The translations under genes and the position numbers were made by a program. DNA of 64,000 nucleotides from positions 695,180 to 759,179 of the forward strand of contig CAWHMD010000006.1 in the NCBI GenBank assembly GCA_963830385.1. The letters are read 5' to 3'. A model generated the notes under the pieces. The model saw only the letters and a program-made list of their open reading frames with translations, was not told the origin of the DNA and ran no database searches. This document shows positions 57,388 to 64,000 of this stretch, in pieces (positions within the stretch are counted from its first letter, which is position 1; each line of letters starts with the position of its first letter). This DNA is from Bog-532 sp963830385. Its GTDB lineage: Bacteria > Actinomycetota > Actinomycetes > Streptosporangiales > Streptosporangiaceae.

Positions 57388-58476
57388 TCATACGTCAGAT
57401 ACGTCGAGCAGTCCCTCTGTCCGGGCCAACAGCTCATCGAACGTGACAATCTCCGGCTCTTCGGTGTGCCTTCGGTACAGCTCGAACGACTGATACTTAT
57501 CGAAATTAATGCCACCATGCTCACCGAACAACTCGTCCATGCTGCCGATGATCAGGTAACTGCGCGGCCGCAAGAGGTAGGAGAAATCTCCGGGAATGTC
57601 ACTTCCATCCGAAGCCCGCTTCTGCAGCCGGTTTCCTATGGCGGTAACGGCACGCTGCACCGTCCCCTGTACTTGCGCGACGCCCCCGCTCAAATCCTTC
57701 GACGGAGCCCAGCAGCCTGACCGGTATTGGTCTCCTAGCAATGCTGTACGGTGATGCTTGATCTCAACGAAGACCAGCGCATTGGCTCGGCCTGCGGTAC
57801 GCAATAGGGCATCGTTACGTTTGCCCGCGCCAGCAACCGATGAGCCGACGACAACCTGCTCCAAGTGCTCATTGCTCCACCCGTGCATGAACTGCAGGGA
57901 AAGCGAGCCGCCAAGTATCCAACGGTTGTCCTCCAGGAACGTCTGCCAGACGACCTCCGGTCCTCGGCCCTGTTGCCTGCGCTGCTCGTCAAAGTAGTCT
58001 GGATCGCTTAGCAGACGACGGAACTTCTCAATGCTCCTGCGACGATGTGCGACGGCAACGACATCTCGTCCCGACGGATCGCTAGCTATGAGGTTGTGGA
58101 TGCGCTCCGGGGCTTGGCGATACTCCGACGCAACCGCCGCCTGGCGAGACCACTCCAGCGCAACCCTGGTGAAGAAGTCGTCCGGGTTTGGTAGGACAAG
58201 GTGACTGCCCGGACCAAATGAGTAGCTGTTCAGCAACGTATCTACGGCGCTGACATCAGCAAGACCAGTACTCCAAGCTGCCGAAATAACCTGCAGTCGA
58301 GCATCCTCGTCAGGCAATTCCCGCACGTAGTCGGCCAGTTTACGCAATCCCTCAGCTGCGCGACGATAGCGCGGGTCCTTCGAGTGCTGCTCCACTTGCT
58401 GCGCACGCCATTCGGCTTTGCGCTCGAAATCCTCCGCAAGGTTGGCTCGCACAGTAGCAAGGTCTACCTCAGTCAT
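57388..58476 (-). CDS. Shedu-like (SduA/DUF4263) defence nuclease
   Basis: 362 residues. The C-terminal half fits the Shedu/DUF4263 PD-(D/E)xK nuclease: TFLEDNRWILGGSLS with Glu183, KRNDALLRTAGRANALVFVEIKHH with Asp222, Glu238 and Lys240, GGVAQVQGTVQRAV with Gln270, then RSYLIIGSMDEL and SFELYRRHTEEPEIVTFDELLAR, all strongly typical. Residues 1-160 are a helical sensor region without a known fold. Shedu proteins form oligomers that degrade nucleic acid on phage infection. It lies just outside the AICE right end, after a tRNA-Ser-like tail, so it may belong to another integrated unit. Confidence 0.83.
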   Translation of the reverse strand: MTEVDLATVRANLAEDFERKAEWRAQQVEQHSKDPRYRRAAEGLRKLADYVRELPDEDARLQVISAAWSTGLADVSAVDTLLNSYSFGPGSHLVLPNPDDFFTRVALEWSRQAAVASEYRQAPERIHNLIASDPSGRDVVAVAHRRRSIEKFRRLLSDPDYFDEQRRQQGRGPEVVWQTFLEDNRWILGGSLSLQFMHGWSNEHLEQVVVGSSVAGAGKRNDALLRTAGRANALVFVEIKHHRTALLGDQYRSGCWAPSKDLSGGVAQVQGTVQRAVTAIGNRLQKRASDGSDIPGDFSYLLRPRSYLIIGSMDELFGEHGGINFDKYQSFELYRRHTEEPEIVTFDELLARTEGLLDVSDV

Positions 58477-59329
58477 GCTTCCTTGCCTCCCACGAGTGCC
58501 CCTCGAACGCTATCCGGCGGTCACGTCCAGGTCGATCAACTCTAGGCCCGGCGGAAGCTGAACACCCGCCCGGCCGTGACGAGGCAACCAGGACCCGAGT
58601 AACCAACTGAGTAACGATCGCCACCGCCAGCCGCGGACGCCAGCGGACACAGATGGACAATCGTTCCCAGGTCGCACTACACGCAGCCCTGGCAGACCGC
58701 GTGCGTAGTTGGCTTCGGGACGAAGAGGCCACTTGCACTGCCGAATCTAACTGTTGGTGTATATCAAGGGCGCCGGGCTGGCCCGCCGCGCTTGGCAACC
58801 GCCGCATGCAGGACACGCTGACGCGACCGCGGCGCAATTGCCGCTGGTCACCCGAGGGGCCTGTTGGGGGAACGATACGCGCCAGGGCGCCGCCTGCCGC
58901 TCTTAGGCCCTGCCGGGCCACGGCTGCGTCGGCGCGCGAGTCGTCCCCGGGGCCCTGCCTCACCGGGTGGGCGCCGCAACGATCAGCGCCAGGCGTACGA
59001 CTTGCAAGAGCAGGCCATCCTACCGGCGCTCCAATCTTGAGCGACCAAGATCACCGTCAAGGATGGCGGCTGCGACGCCGTCACTGCGTGATGCCCTTCG
59101 GGCACCCTGGACGGTGATCTTTCTCGGCACACCATCGCGCCTGTCGAGAGGATGGCTAAGAGTGAGGACTAACGTCCTAGCCGCGGGGCAGACATCCTTC
59201 TGGCCCAAGATGGTTTGCTGCCCCGCCGCATTGGATATGCAGGCTAACCAAGATCACTATGGCCAATAGTTGACGTGTATTATCGTTAGGGTTAGGGCAG
59301 CTACAAGTTGCTGCTTGGAGGAGGGAGAC
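58477..59329. other. 850-base gene-free stretch
   Basis: Nothing supported: no family match, no tRNA-like tail found and no strong hairpin. Only the last 20 bases are informative, a strong ribosome site GGAGGAGGGAG before the next gene. GC falls from about host level to clearly lower toward the right. Confidence 0.4.
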
Positions 59330-60325
59330 GTGTCGATCGATAAATCATCTTTGGTCGGAGTTTATTATCGCCGGGCCAATAGGACTGACTGCGTTTTCAT
59401 GGAGTTGCTCGCGGATGGAACAGTTCTACGTATCTGCACAGTTGACGATGACATAGATCCTGCGCCGTTGAATAGACGCTGGGCGTGGGTCAGGCATGAA
59501 CTGACACCGGAGAACACTCGCTATGTGAAGAAGGGGCGCTGGGCCATAGAGGGCACGAAAGTAATAGTAGAAATAGGATCACGGCGCTATGACGGTGTCT
59601 ACAAGCAGGACGTCCTAGTTCTCAGTTCACCAAATAAGCCTGGTGATCGATATATCCGTCTCCCCGAAAATGAGCACAAGCAGACTTGGAGTGAACCCGT
59701 ACGGCCATCTCAAGTTATAGGCGACGACTACTTGCGGCCGCTGCTTGTATCCCAGGAATTTTCGCCTAATGAACCAGCAAGAACTGCCGAAGGTGAGCCG
59801 AATTGGCAAGATGTGTCTCCATGGATTATATGTCCTGGGTGCCGACAAGTTGCTCCTTACGGCGGCCTGAAAAGTGTCTGTCCTCGCTGTGTTCTTCCTC
59901 TGGCTCACGGCGTCACCTTTTCCATGACGGCATGGGATGAGTCGACCAGACGATACGCCGTCAAATTCGTGTTTCCCGTGCAGCAGATCAGCCCGCGAGA
60001 AGCTGACATAATGACGACCATGCCCCAAGCAGTAGCAAGAAATTCAGCCTGCTCTTGTGGTAGCCCCTTGGAGCTGGCCAACCATACGATCCAAATAAAT
60101 GAAGGTACTCTAACATTTGAAGCCGTATACGGCTGTGGTAAATGTAACATGAAGAAGCAAGGAGTTTGGCGTCGCATAAGAATGAGCATAACAAATTTCT
60201 GGTCGAGCACCACCAAAGTGCAAGTTCAGATAGCGGGCACTGGCCTCACGTATGAGAAAGCTCCTCGAGAAAGTAACACATCAAATGACATTACCTCACC
60301 CAAAAAAGATTTACGCATACATTGA
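59330..60325 (+). CDS. Unknown protein with two zinc-ribbon segments, 331 residues
   Basis: No family recognised. GTG start with an excellent ribosome site GGAGGAGGGAG. Residues 1-125 are a beta-rich domain (LVGVYYRRANRTDCVFMELL, WAIEGTKVIVEIGSRRYDGVY). A first zinc pattern ICPGCRQVAPYGGLKSVCPRC is near 188-208; a second pair set, CSCGSPLEL and YGCGKCNMKK, is near 256-298. Composition is low-GC like the restriction genes, so it was acquired separately. Between a Shedu gene and other accessory genes, it is a candidate for an undescribed defence or stress protein; no catalytic motif is visible. Confidence 0.6.
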   Translation: MSIDKSSLVGVYYRRANRTDCVFMELLADGTVLRICTVDDDIDPAPLNRRWAWVRHELTPENTRYVKKGRWAIEGTKVIVEIGSRRYDGVYKQDVLVLSSPNKPGDRYIRLPENEHKQTWSEPVRPSQVIGDDYLRPLLVSQEFSPNEPARTAEGEPNWQDVSPWIICPGCRQVAPYGGLKSVCPRCVLPLAHGVTFSMTAWDESTRRYAVKFVFPVQQISPREADIMTTMPQAVARNSACSCGSPLELANHTIQINEGTLTFEAVYGCGKCNMKKQGVWRRIRMSITNFWSSTTKVQVQIAGTGLTYEKAPRESNTSNDITSPKKDLRIH

Positions 60326-61017
60326 AGTGACATCGCCGCGATTCAGGGCTTGTCCGCCCAGGCAGCTCCGGTGCCGCGGGCTCACTGTTGAGTTATCAAG
60401 GTTCAATCAGGCGACACTGGCAGTGACGGCTTCTGCGGGTAAGCCCACCCTCACATGCGGGGCGATCTCGTTAACGCGATGCTGGCAACGGCTTTGGAGA
60501 CCGGGAACCGATCCTGGGCACTGGGACGGGTCGGCGCGGCGCACTGGCCCTTCAGACGGCCGGTCGCAGGCAGGCCCGGACCGCCCGACGAGAAGGCCTA
60601 CAGCGGGCGAATACAGCAACGTCGCCGACTGTGAACGGCCTCGCCGGACTGCTACCGGTCACCGACCTGCTTCAACGACCTCCACCGACCAGCCGGGCAC
60701 TGGTTTGCATCTAGGGCTCGGCCCGTCGCCTGCTGTGTACGGCCGGGAGTGACGACTCGCGTCATCGGGTGTCAAGATCGCCGTGCCATTGTTGTGCCAT
60801 TACCACCGGTACGGCAGGGCACGATGCGGTCACCTATGGACACTCGTACGCCCAGGTCAAGCGTCATCAAGCCGCCGACCGCTCAGATTCCCAAGCTGAC
60901 AGTCCAACTTCTGAACCCAATCCTCGTTGCGTGGGACATACATGGATGCAACATCGCGGTCGATCGGTCCCGCGAGAGTCACCGCAGGCCACAGGCTATG
61001 GACCGACTTGAGCTGTG
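60326..61017. other. Gap with a duplicated block and paired repeats
   Basis: No gene supported in about 690 bases. Contains the 108-base block duplicated at 62274 and, at about 60781-60798, GTGCCATT-GTT-GTGCCATT, a direct repeat pair like integrase arm sites. Confidence 0.45.
60383..60490. repeat. Duplicated block, copy 1
   Basis: Starts CACTGTTGAGTTATCAAGG and ends with a decayed GTTAACGCGATGCTGGCAACG. Copy 2 (62274-62377) starts CACTGTTGAGTTGTCAAGG and ends GCTAACGCTGTGCTAACAACG. The first 30 bases are about 87% identical, the middle less so. Confidence 0.6.
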
Positions 61018-61073
61018 GCGGTCTGTAAAACCGTCGCTACGCCTTCAATGGTTCGAATACCTGCCACACCCAG
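61018..61073 (+). other. tRNA-Tyr-like 3' half
   Basis: GCGGTCTGTAAAACCGTCGC is a tRNA-Tyr-type anticodon arm (anticodon GTA, stem CGGT/ACCG), followed by a variable region and a T arm with TGGTTCGAATACC (one base off the conserved C) and CACACCCA. No 5' half precedes it. A terminator hairpin follows directly. Confidence 0.6.
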
Positions 61074-61076
61074 CGG

Positions 61077-61117
61077 AAACGCCCCTTGACCGGGCAGAAC
61101 ACGGCCAAGGGGTGTTT
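61077..61117. terminator. Terminator after the tRNA-Tyr-like tail
   Basis: AAAC-G-CCCCTTG (61077-61088) pairs with CAAGGGG-T-GTTT (61106-61117), and TTTGTG follows. Same arrangement, tRNA 3' half plus terminator, as at 40906-40997. Confidence 0.7.
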
Positions 61118-61319
61118 TGTGTGCCGGTAGCTGACAGTCAGCGGTGGTGACTCGCGCCGGGAACAGGTGAGCGGCGGGTCTACGTCTGCCAGACGAGCGG
61201 TTGGCGAAAAAGATTCCCCGCGGACTGAACCGCTCGGGGGGACAAGCTCGTACTCAGGACAGTCCATCTTCGGGCAGCCACCGGCTGTCGTTCCGAACGA
61301 TGCTTTGAAGGGTGTATCG

Positions 61320-62063
61320 ATGCGTAGATTGATAAGTGCATCACTCGTCACCGTCTTGGCCACTGGAGCTGCCCTATTCATGGGCATAGGCCCAGCCAGC
61401 GCCGGAACCGGAAGTGCCGACCTTACCGGGTGCACGAGCCAGGTGCTTGCGACCGGTGCGAGTGGCTCGTGCGTAAAGGCCCTCCAAGAGTCGCTGCAGC
61501 TACTCAACGTTAGCCTCAGCGATGACGGCCAGTACGGTGGGCAGACTGTCGTGGCGGTGAAATATTTCCAGCAGTGGGATGGCCTACCCGTAGACGGGAT
61601 CGCCGGTCCGGTCACGCTATCCGCCCTCGATTTCGTTACGAACTCACCAAGAGCGCTAAGCGCTCAGCTGCCGACAATGCCACCCTCCGGGGTGAACTTT
61701 GCGCCGGATGGTCAGTCGCTGTCTAACTGCGGCACCTTCACTACTACCTGCACTTTCTACTTCGGACGGGAGGCAACGGCTCAGATTGACACCGACCTGA
61801 GCAGTCCCGGTACGAACTTGGCGATCGGGGCGTCGAGCGGTATTGCCTGCGAGGCCATCAACCGTATCTCCGAAGGTGAGTTCAAACTCGCGGGGCTAAG
61901 CTGCACTCTTTTGTCGGCGGCCATCTTGTACGACATAGGGGCCTCGGCCAAGCAAGCGCACGACGATCAGGACGCGTGCCTGGCGATCAAGGATTACAAT
62001 TACGGTGCAATTGGAGAGTCGCTCGGATCCGAGGTCGTGAACTCGAATTACTGCGTGCCGTAA
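61320..62063 (+). CDS. Secreted protein with peptidoglycan-binding domain
   Basis: 247 residues from the ATG at 61320 with GAAGGG ahead. Signal peptide of 28 residues (RRLISASLVTVLATGAALF, cut after PASA). Residues about 40-102 are a PG_binding_1 domain: VKALQESLQLLNVSLSDDGQYGGQTVVAVKYFQQ and VDGIAGPVTLSAL in parts. The rest (about 110-247) has six cysteines (NCGTFTTTCTFYFG, GIACEAINRI, LSCTLLSAAIL, QDACLAIKDY, NSNYCVP) and no family match; disulphides are likely. Probably binds cell wall. Such proteins may be endolysin-like without a catalytic domain, or a surface effector. Confidence 0.78.
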   Translation: MRRLISASLVTVLATGAALFMGIGPASAGTGSADLTGCTSQVLATGASGSCVKALQESLQLLNVSLSDDGQYGGQTVVAVKYFQQWDGLPVDGIAGPVTLSALDFVTNSPRALSAQLPTMPPSGVNFAPDGQSLSNCGTFTTTCTFYFGREATAQIDTDLSSPGTNLAIGASSGIACEAINRISEGEFKLAGLSCTLLSAAILYDIGASAKQAHDDQDACLAIKDYNYGAIGESLGSEVVNSNYCVP

Positions 62064-62273
62064 TCGGCCGTTCAACCTAATAGTGGTCGCCCTGGTAAAG
62101 CCCGGGGCGACCACTATTAATAGAATTAAATAATTTGCTTGCCTAAGCATATGCTCATAAGGCTTCCGCCACCGGGAGTGCCGCACCGACCACTGGTCAT
62201 ACCGGCCAGCCCAAGTCGAGATGCCTTCCGCCGACGAACCGTCCGAAATATGCATCCTGAGCTACATCGAGAA

Positions 62274-62377
62274 CACTGTTGAGTTGTCAAGGTTCGAGCA
62301 GGCGGAGCTGACATTGGCAACTGACACGGAGCAGCGGTCCAGAAGGCCACCGGCTTGCTAACGCTGTGCTAACAACG
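62274..62377. repeat. Duplicated block, copy 2, ending in paired GCTAAC
   Basis: Starts CACTGTTGAGTTGTCAAGG and ends TGCTAACGCTGTGCTAACAACG (62356-62377). The first part resembles sequences found in actinobacterial rRNA/tRNA leaders (TGTTGAGTTCTCAAGG), the end resembles integrase arm sites. Confidence 0.6.
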
Positions 62378-62479
62378 ACTGTGGAAACACGCCGACGGGC
62401 TTGGACACTACGAGCGGTTGGTACGGCGCATGACCCGCTCAGTCGGGCTGCAGCGGGCTCTCGTGGACCGGCAAAGCCT

Positions 62480-62497
62480 CCTGAAAAGCGGAAGGTC
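62480..62497 (+). other. tRNA-Phe anticodon-arm core
   Basis: CCTGAAAAGCGGAAGGTC is an exact 18-base match to tRNA-Phe from anticodon loop to variable loop, without the rest of the tRNA. It lies about 100 bases right of the paired GCTAAC repeats. Confidence 0.55.
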
Positions 62498-62566
62498 AAC
62501 GACGGATGATCTAGTCGACGACCGCTTCTAACTTCACTTGTGGTTACAGATAGGAAAGCCCTCCAT

Positions 62567-63286
62567 ATGAGTAAGAAACCCAGGCAGGCGCAAGCTCGAA
62601 AAATACCTAACAACGCCAGTACCCAACCGCGACGCCCGAATCAGCCCCGGCCGGCCGCTCCAGCGCTCCCACCCAAATCCACAGCTAACCCTAAGTCTAA
62701 GTCAAGTGAGAAGGTCAGCGTCCCGCCGAAGACACTTTCAGTTCCATGGATTATTGTCGTCGCTGCGGCAATCGCGACAAGTTCAATTTTCCTTCCGGAT
62801 AATTGGGCTTTCTCCTGGACAAAAGATCCATCCCCCGGCTGGGCCCAACCAGCGGTCTTGCTGGTTGGACTTATAGCGATGATCCCGTTCCTTCATGCCT
62901 TGGCCGCGACCCAGGGTCTCGCGACTACTAAGAGTTCCACCATTGAGGACAGGAAACTGTGGCGGGCTGTATGCGAAAAGGCTTTGCTCTATGTTGCAGC
63001 TGGAATCTTTTCTGGCACGCTTTACGCTCTCTTCACTTTTGACGGAGCGCCCTCCAGCGTCAAGATAACTAGCGTTATCGCAGATCTCGCTACAATCGGC
63101 GGGATCTTGGGTCTAGCGGCTTGCATCCCATACAACATCAAGATGACTGCAACGGCACTGAGAAAATTGCGCATCGTTAAGAAGAAGTCCTGGCAGCTAA
63201 CTACCCAGGCCGTAGCAATCATGGACCTTCTCATTAGTTACAAACTGCTATTCCTACTACCATTTATCTTGCATGGGTTTGCATGA
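62567..63286 (+). CDS. Unknown four-helix membrane protein, 239 residues
   Basis: ATG at 62567 with AGGAAAG ahead. Residues 1-58 are a basic, Pro/Gln/Lys-rich cytoplasmic tail. Four membrane helices follow (about 60-77, 95-113, 138-158 and 172-190) and perhaps a fifth at the end (LLISYKLLFLLPFILHGFA). No family recognised. Composition is lower in GC than the core genome. It is located among attachment remnants and near a secreted wall-binding protein; phage superinfection exclusion or a defence effector that acts on the membrane are possible but unproven. Confidence 0.65.
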   Translation: MSKKPRQAQARKIPNNASTQPRRPNQPRPAAPALPPKSTANPKSKSSEKVSVPPKTLSVPWIIVVAAAIATSSIFLPDNWAFSWTKDPSPGWAQPAVLLVGLIAMIPFLHALAATQGLATTKSSTIEDRKLWRAVCEKALLYVAAGIFSGTLYALFTFDGAPSSVKITSVIADLATIGGILGLAACIPYNIKMTATALRKLRIVKKKSWQLTTQAVAIMDLLISYKLLFLLPFILHGFA

Positions 63287-63448
63287 TTATGCATGCCCAG
63301 CGGCGTACGGCAGCAGCGTCAACGCGTAGGTGCCAAACGATGGCTCCGACGGCAACCGTGACGGCAACGGCAGCAACCTTCAGCGCTCTGACGCAGCCAT
63401 AAGCAGCCAGCTACTCTCACACATCTGACGTGAGCTGGGCATCCGCTA

Positions 63449-63472
63449 CGCCTGAGAAGCGGAAGGTCGGCG
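63449..63472 (+). other. tRNA-Phe core, one mismatch
   Basis: CGCCTGAGAAGCGGAAGG then TCGGCG: 23 of 24 bases match tRNA-Phe from anticodon stem to T stem. Downstream sequence is unrelated. Confidence 0.5.
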
Positions 63473-63601
63473 CAGTGGTCGCAGCAGCGGCAAGGCTGGT
63501 TTGTGCCAAACCCAGGCGGTCAACCGCAGTGCCGCCGTGCCCGATGCGTACCCAAATTTGACATCGCTACGACAACGGCGCTGGCAGTTGCGATACCGCC
63601 G

Positions 63602-63625
63602 GAGGTCTGTAAAACCGTCTGCAAG
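63602..63625 (+). other. tRNA-Tyr-like anticodon arm
   Basis: GAGGTCTGTAAAACCGTCTG shares GGTCTGTAAAACCGTC with the tRNA-Tyr-like half at 61018. No T arm follows within expected distance. Confidence 0.45.
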
Positions 63626-64000
63626 CATGAAACATCGGCGCCGATCGATCTCGGCCCACAGCCGATACAGGGCACATCGAGGGCACATGGGCACCGAATA
63701 CGCCACGAAGTGATGAGAAGTCCCAAGACAGAGAACCGCAGCTCAGACGCCATGTCGGCGAAAAGCGGCAGCTAAACGTATCCGCTGGTGGCAGTTCGTC
63801 AACTACAGGTGACTCCGGCCGTTCACACGGCAAGAGCGATGAGCGGTTGCATGGAGGACGCCGTGCACCCCGCGTGCACCAGTGCACGGTAGACAGGGGT
63901 CACGAGCGGGCATTAGCGGTTATCTGCCGACTTCGGTCAAGCGAAGTGTCAGCTTGCGTTTGACCTGGTAACAGGGCTGTCAGATGCCAATTAAGGTGGT

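Larger units (their letters stand above)
62064..62566. other. 500-base gap with terminator and tRNA-Phe core
   Basis: GGGCGACCACTATT-type inverted repeat (AATAGTGGTCGCCC, about 62079-62092, and GGGCGACCACTATT, about 62105-62118) right after the secreted-protein gene is a clear terminator. It is followed by the duplicated block, paired GCTAAC repeats and the tRNA-Phe core at 62480. No gene. Confidence 0.6.
63287..64000. other. Gene-free end of the window with tRNA-like cores
   Basis: About 710 bases without a supported gene. Contains a tRNA-Phe core with one mismatch (63449-63472), a tRNA-Tyr anticodon arm (63602-63625), and repeat pairs GGCACAT (about 63668 and 63679) and GTGCAC (about 63875, 63885, 63893). 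Confidence 0.5.

Noticed and set aside
58653..59117. 154-residue plus-strand frame in the gap after the Shedu-like gene
   Set aside because: No ribosome site, no domain and poor codon bias; antisense frames of similar length exist at the same place.

Overview
The window is very GC-rich DNA with dense, often overlapping genes, GTG starts, leaderless-looking starts, an ECF sigma factor, a PASTA-less Ser/Thr kinase, a DrrAB-type transporter, an AfsR-like NB-ARC/TPR protein, CGNR zinc-finger and F420/PPOX-type proteins. This points to a filamentous, Streptosporangiales- or Streptomyces-like actinobacterium. The species cannot be fixed from sequence alone.

Region 1, about 1-32.6 kb, looks like ordinary chromosome. 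It holds: an ECF sigma factor with a membrane partner carrying 22 exact octapeptide repeats; an FAD oxidoreductase; an ABC exporter (ATPase plus permease) with a downstream MerR regulator and a MerR-type spaced promoter in front; AraC/GlxA/TetR regulators; malQ; a Ser/Thr kinase with a low-complexity linker; a RidA gene (frameshifted); a Tat-exported GH64 glucanase; a two-component system; DedA and small membrane proteins; an AfsR-like TPR protein (frameshifted); hemerythrin, HIT, DUF4331, AhpD-like and PPOX proteins; a TetR plus sugar isomerase pair (isomerase frameshifted); a glycosyltransferase; and a TetR plus aldo/keto reductase pair with palindromic operators.

Region 2, about 32.6-40.95 kb, is an accessory border. 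It has methyltransferases, a DUF6817-VOC fusion divergent from a CGNR regulator (both apparently leaderless from one symmetric promoter), two different IS110-family transposases, an isolated extra IF-1 gene, and a DeoR-family C-terminal remnant cut off at the edge of the second IS.

Region 3, about 40.95-57.04 kb, is best read as an actinomycete integrative and conjugative element (AICE). It is bounded by direct repeats of the 3' half of tRNA-Phe. From left it has integrase, excisionase, a RepSA-like initiator, an FtsK/TraSA-like transfer ATPase and a run of small genes separated by hairpin and ribosome-site cassettes. A divergent HTH/TPR regulator follows, then cargo: a HAD hydrolase, a low-GC type III-like restriction-modification pair and a HEPN protein.

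Region 4, 57-64 kb, continues as a patchwork. It has a Shedu-like nuclease, an unknown two-zinc-ribbon protein, a secreted peptidoglycan-binding protein and a four-helix membrane protein, all separated by long gene-free gaps. These gaps contain several decayed tRNA 3' ends (Phe-, Tyr- and Ser-like) next to paired short direct repeats, as expected of an integration hot spot. The most interesting signals are this att-site graveyard with its defence cargo, the conserved hairpin-leader cassettes of the AICE, the octapeptide-repeat protein beside the sigma factor, and the symmetric leaderless promoter at 34.5 kb. Four genes carry single frameshifts; three are single-base losses next to G runs, so base-call error must be excluded before calling them dead.
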